Of a stretch of DNA of 47,986 bases, positions 16,176-24,338 are shown in pieces. Under the pieces are notes generated by a model. It did no database searches. It saw only the letters and a program-made list of their open reading frames with translations, and was not told the DNA's origin. The translations under genes and the position numbers were made by a program. Each line of letters begins with the position of its first letter. Position 1 is the first letter of the stretch. Origin of the DNA: Methylobacterium sp. E-045 (GTDB taxonomy: Bacteria > Pseudomonadota > Alphaproteobacteria > Rhizobiales > Beijerinckiaceae); the NCBI RefSeq assembly GCF_022829685.1, contig NZ_JAKSYE010000036.1, positions 1 through 47,986 on the forward strand, read 5' to 3'.

Positions 16176-17312
16176 TTGCAGTGACGCGGACAGAGGATTC
16201 ACGCGTACGATGAGACGTGCGAGTCTGGGCGATGGCTCAGACGGTATGCGTGCTCCTCGATGCGACCGGCGCGGCACGGCTGGCTGCGATTGCCAGCGAC
16301 CGCTTCCGCCCGCTCAAACACACCCAGCGCGCCCGCATCGTCCTGCTCTCGGCCGAGCGCTTGAGTGTCCAAGACGTCGCTCGGCGGGCGGGCGTCAGCC
16401 GCCCGGCCGTATGGCGCTGGCAGCGGCGCTACGCCGAGGCGGGCGTCGAAGGTCTGCTGCGCGACAAGACGCGTCCTCCCGGGACAGCACCCCATTCGAC
16501 CGAGACGGTGGCCGAGGTGCTGGCGCTGACCTGCTCGGAGCCGCCGGGTGAGGTCACGCACTGGACCGGCCGTGCCGTGGCTCGCGCTGTCGGGATCTCG
16601 TTGCGCGCCGTGCAACGGATCTGGGACGCTCACCGCCTCCAGCCGCATCCACTGCGCACGTTCAAGCGCTCGCGCGACCCGGCCTTCGCCGCCAAGGTCG
16701 AGAATGTCGTCGGCCTCTACATGGCTCCACCCGCCCACGCGGTGGTGCTGTCCCTCGATGAGAAGAGCCAGATCCAGGCACTGGAGCGGACCCGCCCTGA
16801 CCGTCCGCTCGCCCCAGGCCATCCCGTCGCCCAGACCCACGACTATACCCGTCACGGCACCACGACGCTGTTTGCCGCCCTCGACGTCCTGGCGGGCACC
16901 GTGCTCGGCCGCTGCATGCAGCGCCACCGGAACGGTGAGTTCATCCGGTTCCTCAACGCCGTCGAGGCTGCCGTCCCGCCCGGCAAGGCGATCCACGCGA
17001 TCCTCGACAACGTCGCCACCCACAAGCATCCGAAGGTGCGCGCTTGGCTTGCCCGCCACCCGCGCTGGACCTTCCACTTCACCCCGACCTCGGCCTCGTG
17101 GCTCAACGCGGTCGAGGGCTTCTTCTCAGCGCTGACCCGTCGTCGGCTGCGGCGAGGCTCCTTCACCGGCGTCGTCGACCTGCAGGCAGCGATCAAACGC
17201 TACATCGCCGAGCACAACCGGAACGCCAAACCCTTCGTCTGGACCAAGCCAGCCACCGACATCCTCGCCGCCGTCAGCCGATCCCCTGAACCATCCGTCT
17301 GAGTCAGTGCAC
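16176..17312 (+). mobile_element. IS630-family insertion sequence, apparently complete
   Basis: An element of 1137 bases with a TA target dinucleotide on each side (16174-16175 and 17313-17314), as expected for IS630/Tc1-type transposition. Imperfect terminal inverted repeats begin three bases inside each end: CAGTGACGCGGACAG on the left and CACTGACTCAGACGG when the right end is reverse-complemented (11 of 15 agree). It carries one full transposase gene. It has landed in the divergent promoter region between hxlR and yceI. Confidence 0.8.
16232..17302 (+). CDS. IS630-family transposase
   Basis: A 356-residue DDE transposase in one uninterrupted frame. The N-terminal part has a helix-turn-helix (SVQDVARRAGVSRPAVWRW) and a second winged HTH (ARAVGISLRAVQRIW). 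Catalytic residues are visible as D in LSLDEKSQIQ, D in AILDNVATHKHP, and E in SWLNAVEGFFSALTRR, the standard IS630 DDE set. An in-frame GTG at 16217 could add five residues. The gene looks intact and the element is probably still able to move. Confidence 0.9.
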   Translation: MAQTVCVLLDATGAARLAAIASDRFRPLKHTQRARIVLLSAERLSVQDVARRAGVSRPAVWRWQRRYAEAGVEGLLRDKTRPPGTAPHSTETVAEVLALTCSEPPGEVTHWTGRAVARAVGISLRAVQRIWDAHRLQPHPLRTFKRSRDPAFAAKVENVVGLYMAPPAHAVVLSLDEKSQIQALERTRPDRPLAPGHPVAQTHDYTRHGTTTLFAALDVLAGTVLGRCMQRHRNGEFIRFLNAVEAAVPPGKAIHAILDNVATHKHPKVRAWLARHPRWTFHFTPTSASWLNAVEGFFSALTRRRLRRGSFTGVVDLQAAIKRYIAEHNRNAKPFVWTKPATDILAAVSRSPEPSV

Positions 17313-17359
17313 TAGTTCTTCCGGCGCAATACCTCATTCCTTCATCGTCGGAGATCTCC

Positions 17360-17970
17360 GTGAATACAAAGCTTGCCTCCGCCCTGGCCGTGACCCTCGC
17401 GCTTGCCACGTCAGCACTGTCCCAAACTCCGCCGACACGCGATCCTGCTCAGATCCAGGCTGGCACATACGCTGTCGATCCCGGCCACACACAGGTGGGA
17501 TGGAAGGTCTCGCACATGGGATTTTCGAACTATCACGGTGGTTTCTCGGACGTGTCGGGCTCCCTGACCCTCGATCCGAAGAGCCCGGCCCAGTCGAAGC
17601 TCTCGATCAAGATCCCGGTGGCGTCGGTCTCGACCACCAGCGACAAGCTCACCGGTGAGCTCAAGGGCGACCAGTGGCTCGACGGGGCCAAATTCCCGGC
17701 TCGACCTTCGTGTCAACGAAGGTCGAGCCGCATGGCAAGGACAAGGCGAAGGTGCTCGGCAACCTCACCCTGCACGGCGTCACGAAGCCCGTCACCCTCG
17801 ACGTTACCCTGGTGGGCGTAGGCGCCAATTCAATGAGCAAGAAGTACACGGTCGGCTTCGACGCGACCGGCACAATCAAGCGCTCCGAGTTCGGTGTAAA
17901 GACCTACGTCCCCCTTATCGGCGACGACCTTCACCTCACCATCGCGGGCGCCTTCGAGCTTCAGGACTGA
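17360..17970 (+). pseudogene. YceI-family periplasmic protein, frameshifted
   Basis: YceI proteins are small exported beta-barrels that bind isoprenoid-type lipids. The GTG start at 17360 has GGAG six bases upstream and a signal peptide ending at about SALSQ. The first half (GTYAVDPGHTQVGWKVSHMG, TSDKLTGELKGDQWLDGAKFP) and the second half (STFVSTKVEPHG, VTKPVTLDVTLVGVG, GVKTYVPLIGDDLHLTI) are in different frames. One missing base near 17700, between FPA and STFV, explains the break. The first half alone would lose half the barrel, so the gene is probably dead unless this is a sequencing error. Confidence 0.8.
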
Positions 17971-17999
17971 CACCAGGGTCCGGGGAGCGGAGGGCGGTC

Positions 18000-18599
18000 A
18001 TGTTGGAGGTAACGCGGCGCTACACCCGCGTGGCGATCCTGCTGCACTGGGTCAGCGCGCTCTGCGTGCTGGGTCTGCTCGGGATGGGCCTGCTCATGGT
18101 GCATGGGGACCTGGCGCCGATGCGCCGGTTCCAGCTATACCAGTGGCACAAGTCGGTTGGCATCACTGTCCTTCTGCTGACCGTCCTGCGTCTCGCCTGG
18201 CGCCTCGGCCACAAGCCGCCGCCCCAGCCGGACGGCATGCCAGCACGTGAGCGCCGGGCGGCCTCGGCGGCTCACTTTGCCCTGTACGGGTTGCTGGTGG
18301 GGCTGCCGCTCGTTGGCTGGGCCCTCGTGTCGCTCTCGCCCTTCAACATTCCGACCGTGCTTTTCGGCCAGATCCCCTGGCCGCACCTGCCCCTCTCCGA
18401 ACTCGTCGACCCCGCTGTTGGCGAGGCCGTGATGAAGCGCGTCCACGCCTACGGTGCGTGGTTCCTCGGCCTGCTCGTCCTGCTGCACGTGGCGGCGGCG
18501 CTGCGCCATCACTGGGTTCTCCGCGACGGCGTCCTGCGTCGCATGTCACCGGTCCTGCGCGGCACGGGCAGCCATTCCCTCACGAGATCATCGTCATGA
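18000..18599 (+). CDS. Cytochrome b561 family protein
   Basis: A 199-residue, four-helix membrane di-heme cytochrome. Candidate heme ligands are His in LLHWVSAL (helix 1), QWHKSVG (helix 2), and the two His in VHAYGAWFLGL and LLHVAAALRHHW (helices 3 and 4). Such proteins carry electrons between quinone and periplasmic partners and are often encoded with YceI. It has a good ribosome site (GGAGGGCGGTC before ATG) and follows the broken yceI by 29 bases. Its stop overlaps the next yceI as ATGA. Confidence 0.88.
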   Translation: MLEVTRRYTRVAILLHWVSALCVLGLLGMGLLMVHGDLAPMRRFQLYQWHKSVGITVLLLTVLRLAWRLGHKPPPQPDGMPARERRAASAAHFALYGLLVGLPLVGWALVSLSPFNIPTVLFGQIPWPHLPLSELVDPAVGEAVMKRVHAYGAWFLGLLVLLHVAAALRHHWVLRDGVLRRMSPVLRGTGSHSLTRSSS

Positions 18600-19162
18600 C
18601 CGTCCGTCACCTGCTCGTCCTGATGGCCCTCCAGGCGGTCCCCCCCCAGGTGTTCGCGGCCGAGTGGCAGGTCGATCCCGCGAGAAGCGCGATCAGGTTC
18701 TCGGGTGTACAGGTCGGTGTGCCGTTCACGGGGGGATTTCAGCGATTCGAGGCGGCGGTGAGCTTCGATCCCGCCAAACCCGAGACCGGCCATGCCACCG
18801 TGCAGATCGACCTGGCCTCCGCCAAGACCGGAGACGTTCAGCGCGACGAGGCGCTGCCGCAGAAGGACTGGTTCGACGTGAAGGCTGAGGCGAAGGCCCG
18901 CTTCGAGGCGACCCGTTTCGTGGACAGGGGCGACGGCCGCTACGAAGCGGTCGGTACCCTGACCATCCGGGGCAAGACGAAGACCGTCACGTTGCCGTTC
19001 CGTCTCACCCTCAACGGGGGGAAGGCCCACGCGGTCGGGCATCTCGACCTCGTCCGCACGGAGTTTGGCGTTGGCCAAGGCGCTTGGACATCGGGACAGT
19101 GGGTTGCACTAGAGGTTGGCGTCGACGTTGAACTTACCGCATCGCTTAAGCCGGGGACTTGA
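18596..19162 (+). CDS. YceI-family periplasmic protein (second copy, intact)
   Basis: A 188-residue exported lipocalin-like barrel. It has a short signal peptide (cleavage about VFA-AEWQ), then the family pattern WQVDPARSAIRFSG, FQRFEAAVSFDP, TVTLPFRLTLNGG and a C-terminal VGVDVELTASL. The ATGA overlap with cytochrome b561 sets the start and implies coupled synthesis. It may keep the YceI function alive although the first copy is broken. Confidence 0.87.
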   Translation: MTVRHLLVLMALQAVPPQVFAAEWQVDPARSAIRFSGVQVGVPFTGGFQRFEAAVSFDPAKPETGHATVQIDLASAKTGDVQRDEALPQKDWFDVKAEAKARFEATRFVDRGDGRYEAVGTLTIRGKTKTVTLPFRLTLNGGKAHAVGHLDLVRTEFGVGQGAWTSGQWVALEVGVDVELTASLKPGT

Positions 19163-19328
19163 CCTCCTCGCCACGGACGAATCCAGGAATTCACCTGATT
19201 CGCCTACCAAGGTCTTGCTGTGCTTATGCGGCCTGGCTCCACGGGCCGTGTTAAAACGTACCGATGGATCAAGGCGCGAATGCAGGAGGCGGCTTCTCGG
19301 ACCTCGATCCGCCCTGAGCAATCTCCTA

Positions 19329-20247
19329 AGAGGCTGTTTGAGCTTTTTTAATCTGGGTCGTTGAGTGCATTGGCGGCCATAAGGCTGGCGGCACAGGCGA
19401 GACGCCCAGTTGCGACGTCGAGGCGGCCAGCGCGCTCGCGCTGCAGGCCACCCCAATGGGTGAGTCAGTCGAAGGTCCTCTCCACGACCCAGCGCCGCTC
19501 CAGAACGACGAAGCCTTTCTGGTCGGGCCGCTTCTCGACGACGCGGTGGCGCATGCCGTGGAGGTTGCACCACTCCTGGCAGCGCTGGGCCGTGAAGGCA
19601 CCGTCGAGGAGGGCTAGACGAAGGCTGGGCCAGTTCTCCTTGCCCGCGTCCAGCGCCAGCAGCGTGTCGCGATCCTGCACGTTGGCCGGCACGACGGCCA
19701 GCGCTAGCAAGTGCCCCTCGGCGTCGACCAGCGCGCGACGCGTTTGCGCCCGACCAGCTTCTTGGCTCCGTCGTAGCCACGCGGCCCCCGCACCCCGATG
19801 CAATTGACGCTCTGCGTCTCGATGATCGCCAGCCTCGGATCGGGCCGACGTCCGCAGCGCCGCCGCTGGCGGCGGGCCAGAGCCCGCATCAGGCTCTCGA
19901 ACAGTCCCTTTTCAATCCAGCGCCGGAACCAGCCGTAGACCGTGCGCCAGGGCGGAAAGCCCGCAGGCAGCGCCCGCCACCCTCCGCCCGTCCGCAGGTG
20001 CCAGGCGATTCTTGCCAACACGTGGCGCGCCGCTGTCGCGTCCGGTCGGCCTGGCGGATCGGCTCGTTCCAGGAAGCCGGCCACCTCGTCCAGGCATGCT
20101 TGCAGCACCACGTCCTTCAGGCGCGCCTCATGGCGTGTCCGATGTCGGTCCGTCCAACTCTGCTCTCCACTCCGCCCCACTAGGCGGAATTTGTGTTTGC
20201 ACAGGAGACAGATGGGGACGGCCGGCGGAGGACCTCAAACAGTCTCT
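19329..20247 (-). mobile_element. IS5-family insertion sequence, decayed
   Basis: A 919-base element bounded by the inverted repeat AGAGGCTGTTTGAG (left, 19329-19342) and AGAGACTGTTTGAG (right, reverse complement of 20234-20247), 13 of 14 identical. TA lies outside each end (19327-19328 and 20248-20249). Ends and target match the IS5/IS427-like group. The only gene is a broken transposase on the minus strand, so the copy cannot move by itself. Confidence 0.75.
19348..20180 (-). pseudogene. IS5-family transposase, frameshifted and with an internal stop
   Basis: The first part (WHLRTGGGWRALPAGFPPWRTVYGWFRRW, read as adjoining blocks; ETQSVNCIGVRGPRGYDGAKK) and the second part (ALVDAEGHLLALAVVPANVQD, WCNLHGMRHRVVEKRPDQKG, LERRWVVERTF) together make a normal IS5 transposase. 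They are in different frames, with the break near 19740. A TGA at 19465-19467 stands where the family has Trp in TFGWLTHWGG. Some IS427-type elements use programmed frameshifting, but no A-rich slippery site is visible here and the stop codon makes inactivity likely anyway. Confidence 0.8.
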
Positions 20248-20249
20248 TA

Positions 20250-20450
20250 GACGACTACACCACATTGCTTGTGGCCGCACTCACTGAAAGCCTGCTTTGA
20301 GGACCGGAAAACTTGGCGTAATGTGCCAGTATGGCGCCGCGAGGAGGTTCTCGTGACGTCCAATGCCTAGCAAATGAAACCCGGCGCAACTGGAAATAGC
20401 GAGATACGGCCAATCATGTATCCTTCCCGGAAAACCGAAAGGCCGTCTTA
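20250..20450. other. Promoter region of the GNAT/ImmA-like gene pair
   Basis: About 200 bases between the IS5 element and the GNAT-like gene. No clear -35/-10 pair was found. The base composition becomes more A/T-rich towards the gene, marking the start of an island unlike its neighbours. Confidence 0.35.
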
Positions 20451-21062
20451 ATGGAGAGGGTAACCGTTGAGCTTGATAAGAGTATGTTGGAGGCGACTAT
20501 CGAAGAACTTGAGCCCGATTTCGTGTCACAATGGGAACAACTGTGGCGTGGTAAGCTGCCTAATGAGGAGGATCATGATTGGAACTGGCCCGATCTCGTC
20601 GAGAATGAGTGCTCCAAAGAGAAAGGATACACCCATTTCGGTCTTAAATTTAACGGAATATGGCAATGCTTGATGATTACGCGCCCTAACACTGCCATGC
20701 GTGCAGGAGGCCCCGGAGAGCCCGGGATATATATCGAGTACTTATCATCCGCTCCTTGGAACCGCAAACGCGTTCGCGACCAAATTCAGTTTGAAAATGA
20801 AAGGATAACGCCAGCCGGCAGATGGATGGTCTGGAAAGCGACGAAGCAGAGCCGAGACATGGGCTATTATGGTCGAACTGCATGGCACAGTCTCCACGGG
20901 GCGGTAGATGACTACACACGGATGGTTCAAGGTCTAACCAACTTAGGTCCCGACGAGGACGAAGATGGTCTCCCATGGTTAGAGCTTCAACCAGCCGTAG
21001 CCGGCGCTTTTATTGAAAGCGCATCAACAGAAGCTGAACTATACAGATTTCCGGGTAGATAA
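20451..21062 (+). CDS. GNAT-fold-like protein, partner of the downstream ImmA-like peptidase
   Basis: 203 residues. The segment from about 65 to 180 resembles GNAT acyltransferases: a beta-strand block FNGIWQCLMITRP, the strand-4 motif YIEYLSSAPWNR (93-105), a helix after ERITPAGRWMVWKA, and GYYGRTAWHSLHGA followed by LTNLGPDEDEDGLPWLEL. The usual acetyl-CoA loop (Q/RGxGxG/A) is not recognisable; TPAGRW stands near its place, so catalysis is uncertain. The stop is one base before the next gene's ATG, so the pair is an operon. Codon use and base content are plainly A/T-richer than the flanks. The true role is unknown; it could be a modifying toxin, an antitoxin or a regulatory partner. Confidence 0.6.
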   Translation: MERVTVELDKSMLEATIEELEPDFVSQWEQLWRGKLPNEEDHDWNWPDLVENECSKEKGYTHFGLKFNGIWQCLMITRPNTAMRAGGPGEPGIYIEYLSSAPWNRKRVRDQIQFENERITPAGRWMVWKATKQSRDMGYYGRTAWHSLHGAVDDYTRMVQGLTNLGPDEDEDGLPWLELQPAVAGAFIESASTEAELYRFPGR

Positions 21063-21063
21063 A

Positions 21064-22506
21064 ATGAACGATGCATTCGACGATACGGAGTTCTCCATTG
21101 GGAGACGTGTGCGCCTCGCATCCGATCGCTCTAGCCTATGGACAAGAGGGGGGTCAGCCTCCGGGCTTTCGTATGAGCTCGAATGGGCTGACGACAGTTC
21201 AATGGTTGCTGTATTGTGGCTGCGCGTCGCCGGCAAGGCAGTTTGGGGGAACGACGAACAAGGCGTCCGCTTGGATCTAACAGGTTTTCTCGCTCATTTA
21301 TCGTCAAATTGGAACGTATTGCTGCTGGAGCAAGCGTATCCTGCGGGATTGTCTGCTTCCGCGCCTTCTAAAATTTCGAAAGAAATTAACGGCTCAGAGT
21401 TGGGCTCAAGTGCCATTAGTCTTGTGGAGAAATTTCTGTCCGGTCATAACATCGGGGCTTGGACATCTAATCCGAGCATTATTTCTGTGTGGTTATTGCG
21501 GCAAGGCAATAATATGATCATCGACGCCGGTTTCAATGATTGGACTTGGCCCATCGCGGATGTATTTCGCACTCTTTCGTCCCTTGGGAATGTAATTTCA
21601 TCTAGGCTCGAGAAAATAAATGGAACAGAGTCAATTGTTGGCGCTTGGCATGCGAGAGATAAAATATCAGATATTGCAGCGGCGTCGATTTCGACAGGTT
21701 TGCCTGAAGATTCACTGCGGGGCTGGGTAAAAAAGGGTATTCTTAAGAGCATGCCCAGTCGCGACATACTCATCCAAGACATGAGTGAAGTTATGGCTGC
21801 CGCCAGAATGATGGGGCAGGTTGCAGATGAAGGAGCCTTATTTAAGCTTGCGAAAGTCATTGAGAGTATTCCGCCGCGTGAGACTTTGGCTTTGGATAGC
21901 TTAAGTGCTGAAGCTGTTGTGCAATTGGACCAGGCGCGTGATCGTCTTCCATATGCACAGGGCCATGATTTGGCGAAATGGTTACGCAAACAAATCGGCA
22001 TGTGGCGCGAAGGAAGCAAGGTCGATCTTTCTAACCTTCTGTCAGATTGGGCTGTTGATCAACATGACCTTATCTTGACTCCTGCGATCCAAGCAGTAAG
22101 TATTTGGGGGCGGCATCATGGTCCGGCCATTATAATCAATCCAAATGGCAGTAGAAATATTGCTGGAGGCGATCGTGCCAGTGTCGCGCACGAGATATGC
22201 CATTTGCTCGTTGATCGGCATCGCAATCTCCCAGTCATTGATGTCCTTAAACATGACAATAAAAATGACAGTAGGGGAAGAATCGAAGCGCGGGCCAACG
22301 CCTTTGCAGCCGAATTTCTAGCGCCGATGGAATGGGCGTATAGTGTATATAGAGCATCGACAAGTGTCGACGACGCTTTGGGGCTTGTTATGAATACGTA
22401 TGGAGTTACGAGAATGTTAACAGCCCGCCAGCTCTTAAACGCCCGAATAAACATCGGTGCGCAAATTAATCCTGAGGATGTTAGCTATCTTCAAGGGATC
22501 GTTTAA
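21064..22506 (+). CDS. Large protein with a C-terminal ImmA/IrrE-type zinc peptidase domain
   Basis: 480 residues. The C-terminal third is a COG2856 (ImmA/IrrE) metallopeptidase: ASVAHEICHLLVDRH carries HEICH (H376, E377, H380), and the third zinc ligand is E408 in EARANAFAAEFLAP. The N-terminal 350 residues are not a known DNA-binding domain. They include GNDEQGVRLDLTGFLAHL (62-79) and WLLRQGNNMIIDAG (143-156), then a possibly helical region with a HTH-like stretch (IAAASISTGLPEDSLRGWVK). ImmA/IrrE enzymes usually cleave a repressor; here no XRE repressor is adjacent. The ATG at 21064 (one base after the GNAT stop) was preferred over 21013. A/T-rich, so probably acquired. Confidence 0.75.
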   Translation: MNDAFDDTEFSIGRRVRLASDRSSLWTRGGSASGLSYELEWADDSSMVAVLWLRVAGKAVWGNDEQGVRLDLTGFLAHLSSNWNVLLLEQAYPAGLSASAPSKISKEINGSELGSSAISLVEKFLSGHNIGAWTSNPSIISVWLLRQGNNMIIDAGFNDWTWPIADVFRTLSSLGNVISSRLEKINGTESIVGAWHARDKISDIAAASISTGLPEDSLRGWVKKGILKSMPSRDILIQDMSEVMAAARMMGQVADEGALFKLAKVIESIPPRETLALDSLSAEAVVQLDQARDRLPYAQGHDLAKWLRKQIGMWREGSKVDLSNLLSDWAVDQHDLILTPAIQAVSIWGRHHGPAIIINPNGSRNIAGGDRASVAHEICHLLVDRHRNLPVIDVLKHDNKNDSRGRIEARANAFAAEFLAPMEWAYSVYRASTSVDDALGLVMNTYGVTRMLTARQLLNARINIGAQINPEDVSYLQGIV

Positions 22507-22562
22507 GGGAGCCTGGGCGTCCGCACGGCCACCAAGATATTTTTCGGCTGTAAAGTGAATAT

Positions 22563-22582
22563 TCTACGTGAGCAAACGTAGA
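22563..22582. repeat. Inverted repeat after the ImmA-like gene
   Basis: TCTACGT, a six-base loop GAGCAA, then ACGTAGA: a perfect 7-bp stem 57 bases after the stop codon. There is no T run, so it is a weak terminator candidate; an operator or recombination site is equally possible. The rest of 22507-22730 holds no recognisable gene. Confidence 0.35.
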
Positions 22583-22656
22583 TGAATCCCAAGCCGTCGT
22601 CGATCGCCGCTCGTGCCTTTGCCGGCAAACTGTCTAACCCCTCATTCCAAACGGAC

Positions 22657-22680
22657 GGGGGCTCTCTTCCTGAGCGCCCC
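22657..22680 (-). terminator. Hairpin downstream of the transporter D operon
   Basis: On the minus strand GGGGCGCTC pairs with GAGAGCCCC (one mismatch) around a five-base loop, about 50 bases after the ATPase D stop. The following CGTCCGTTT is not a strong T tract, so termination is plausible but not certain. Confidence 0.35.
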
Positions 22681-22730
22681 TGTTCGTCTCAAATCGTTTG
22701 GCAACAGACCAATAGCCCAGTGCGTCCGCT

Positions 22731-23555
22731 CTACCGGCTACGGAGTTCTTTTAAAACTTCCCGTTTGATTTGAGTAAAAATAGGATCCGCGAGAAGCGCT
22801 TCGTATTTACGCTGCCGGCCGAACGGCACCACGATCTCCCTCGCGACGCGGCCGGGTCGCCTCGTCAAGACGAGGATGCGGTCGGCCAGGAACAGGGCTT
22901 CCTCGATGTCGTGGGTCACGAAGAGGACCGTCGCGCTCGTCGCCTCACGTGCGACCAGTAACTGCTCCTGCATGGAGAGTCGCGTCTGGGCATCCAAGGC
23001 GCCGAAAGGCTCGTCCATCATCAGCATGCGTGGCTCAGAGATCCAGGCCCGCGCGATGGCCGCCCGCTGCCGCATGCCGCCAGATAGTTCGTAGGGCGCG
23101 TGGCTCTCGAACCCGGCGAGGCCCATGAGCGCGATCAGACGATCCGCTCGGGGACGATAGATAGCAGCCGGTACACCGGCGAGGCGTGGCGCAAAAGTGA
23201 TGTTGTCCAGGACCGTGAGCCAGGGGAAGAGCAGCGCTTCTTGGAAGACGATGCCCCGATCCGGCCCAGGCGCCTTCACCGGGGCGCTCTCGACCCGGAT
23301 GTGCCCCTCGGAAGGGCGCTCGAAATCGCAGAGTAGATCGAGAACGCTGGACTTGCCGCACCCGCTCGGGCCGAGCAGGCAGACGAACTCACCCTCCCGG
23401 ACTGAGAAGGTGAGATGTTCCAGCGCCGTCGTCACGCGCCCTGTCCGCCCTTCAACGAAGCGCTTCGCGACGTCCTCAAAGACGATCAGGGGCTCTGTCA
23501 GCGGCGCTGCTTGGACGGGTCGAAGGCCGGGTGATGCCGTCATTTGGATCGTCAT
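22731..23555 (-). CDS. ABC transporter ATPase, SsuB/TauB type (transporter D)
   Basis: A 274-residue ATPase: Walker A GPSGCGKSS (62-70), Q-loop IVFQEAL (102-108), signature LSGGMRQ (157-163), Walker B MLMMDEP (177-183), switch His in LFVTHD. The last Walker A residue is Ser rather than Thr, which is common. It is the third gene of the binding protein, permease, ATPase operon and starts 3 bases after the permease stop. It has a slightly longer N-terminus than its sisters at 1088 and 12214; a second ATG four codons in is possible. Confidence 0.9.
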   Translation of the reverse strand: MTIQMTASPGLRPVQAAPLTEPLIVFEDVAKRFVEGRTGRVTTALEHLTFSVREGEFVCLLGPSGCGKSSVLDLLCDFERPSEGHIRVESAPVKAPGPDRGIVFQEALLFPWLTVLDNITFAPRLAGVPAAIYRPRADRLIALMGLAGFESHAPYELSGGMRQRAAIARAWISEPRMLMMDEPFGALDAQTRLSMQEQLLVAREATSATVLFVTHDIEEALFLADRILVLTRRPGRVAREIVVPFGRQRKYEALLADPIFTQIKREVLKELRSR

Positions 23556-23558
23556 GGA

Positions 23559-24338
23559 TCAGCCCCTCCCGGCCCAGGGCGTCACCCAGCGTTGGATACC
23601 GACGAGCGCGAGGTCGAGGGCGTACCCGGTCGCGCCCAGCAGGACGATGCCCAGCATGACCACGTCGGTTCGGAGATACGCCCCGGCATTCACGACCATC
23701 CAGCCGAGGCCGGCCTCCGAGGCGATCATCTCTGCGGCGATCAGAGTGGTCCATCCGATGCCGAACGCCAGACGCACGGTGACGAAGAGATCGGGTAGGA
23801 TTGCCGGCAGGATCACGAACCGGAACATCGTGAAGCCGCGCGCACCGAGTGCCCGCGCGGCGCGCAACTGCAGCCGCCGGACCTGCTCCACGGCAGCGGC
23901 CGCCCCGACGATGATCGTGAGGACGGTGGACAGGTAGATCAGGAGAACCTTGGAGGTCTCGCCGATGCCGAACCACAGCACGACCAGAGGGATCAGGGCG
24001 AGCTTCGGCAGCGGGCGCAGGAACTGCACGAACGGATCTATGAGGGCGCTGAGAACGGGTGACATGCCCATGGCGATGCCAAGCGGGATTCCAGTGACGA
24101 TCGCCGCGCCGAAACCCGCTAGAGCCCGGGCAAGGCTGAGGAGCAGATGGGCCCAGAGCGGCGTCTGCCGGTAGCCGTCCTGGAGCAACTCCCGCGTCGT
24201 CGCCAGGATTTCCGACGGCGGAGGCAGAAGCAGGGCGTCGACAAGCGACAGCCGCCCCGCGGTCTCCCAGATACCGATCACGAGCAGCACCGAGACAGTG
24301 CCGAGGAAGACGCGGCGCGACAGGGACGATTGAGTCAC
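23559..24338 (-). CDS. ABC transporter permease, SsuC/TauC type (transporter D)
   Basis: A 259-residue permease with about six membrane helices. The segment LRPLPKLALIPLVVLWFG precedes the coupling loop (ALGARGFTMFRFVILP), and the last helices include GYALDLALVGIQRW. Its ATG overlaps the stop of the binding-protein gene as ATGA, so translation is coupled. Length is typical. Substrate unknown. Confidence 0.9.
   Translation of the reverse strand: MTQSSLSRRVFLGTVSVLLVIGIWETAGRLSLVDALLLPPPSEILATTRELLQDGYRQTPLWAHLLLSLARALAGFGAAIVTGIPLGIAMGMSPVLSALIDPFVQFLRPLPKLALIPLVVLWFGIGETSKVLLIYLSTVLTIIVGAAAAVEQVRRLQLRAARALGARGFTMFRFVILPAILPDLFVTVRLAFGIGWTTLIAAEMIASEAGLGWMVVNAGAYLRTDVVMLGIVLLGATGYALDLALVGIQRWVTPWAGRG

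Noticed and set aside
19700..19810. Programmed frameshifting in the IS5 transposase
   Set aside because: The two frames overlap as in some IS427-type elements, but no A-rich slippery heptamer is visible and a separate stop codon (19465-19467) already breaks the protein.
22582..22730. A possible small gene after the ImmA-like gene (ATG near 22582)
   Set aside because: The 63-residue frame has no ribosome site and runs through a G/C hairpin that fits better as the end of the opposite operon.
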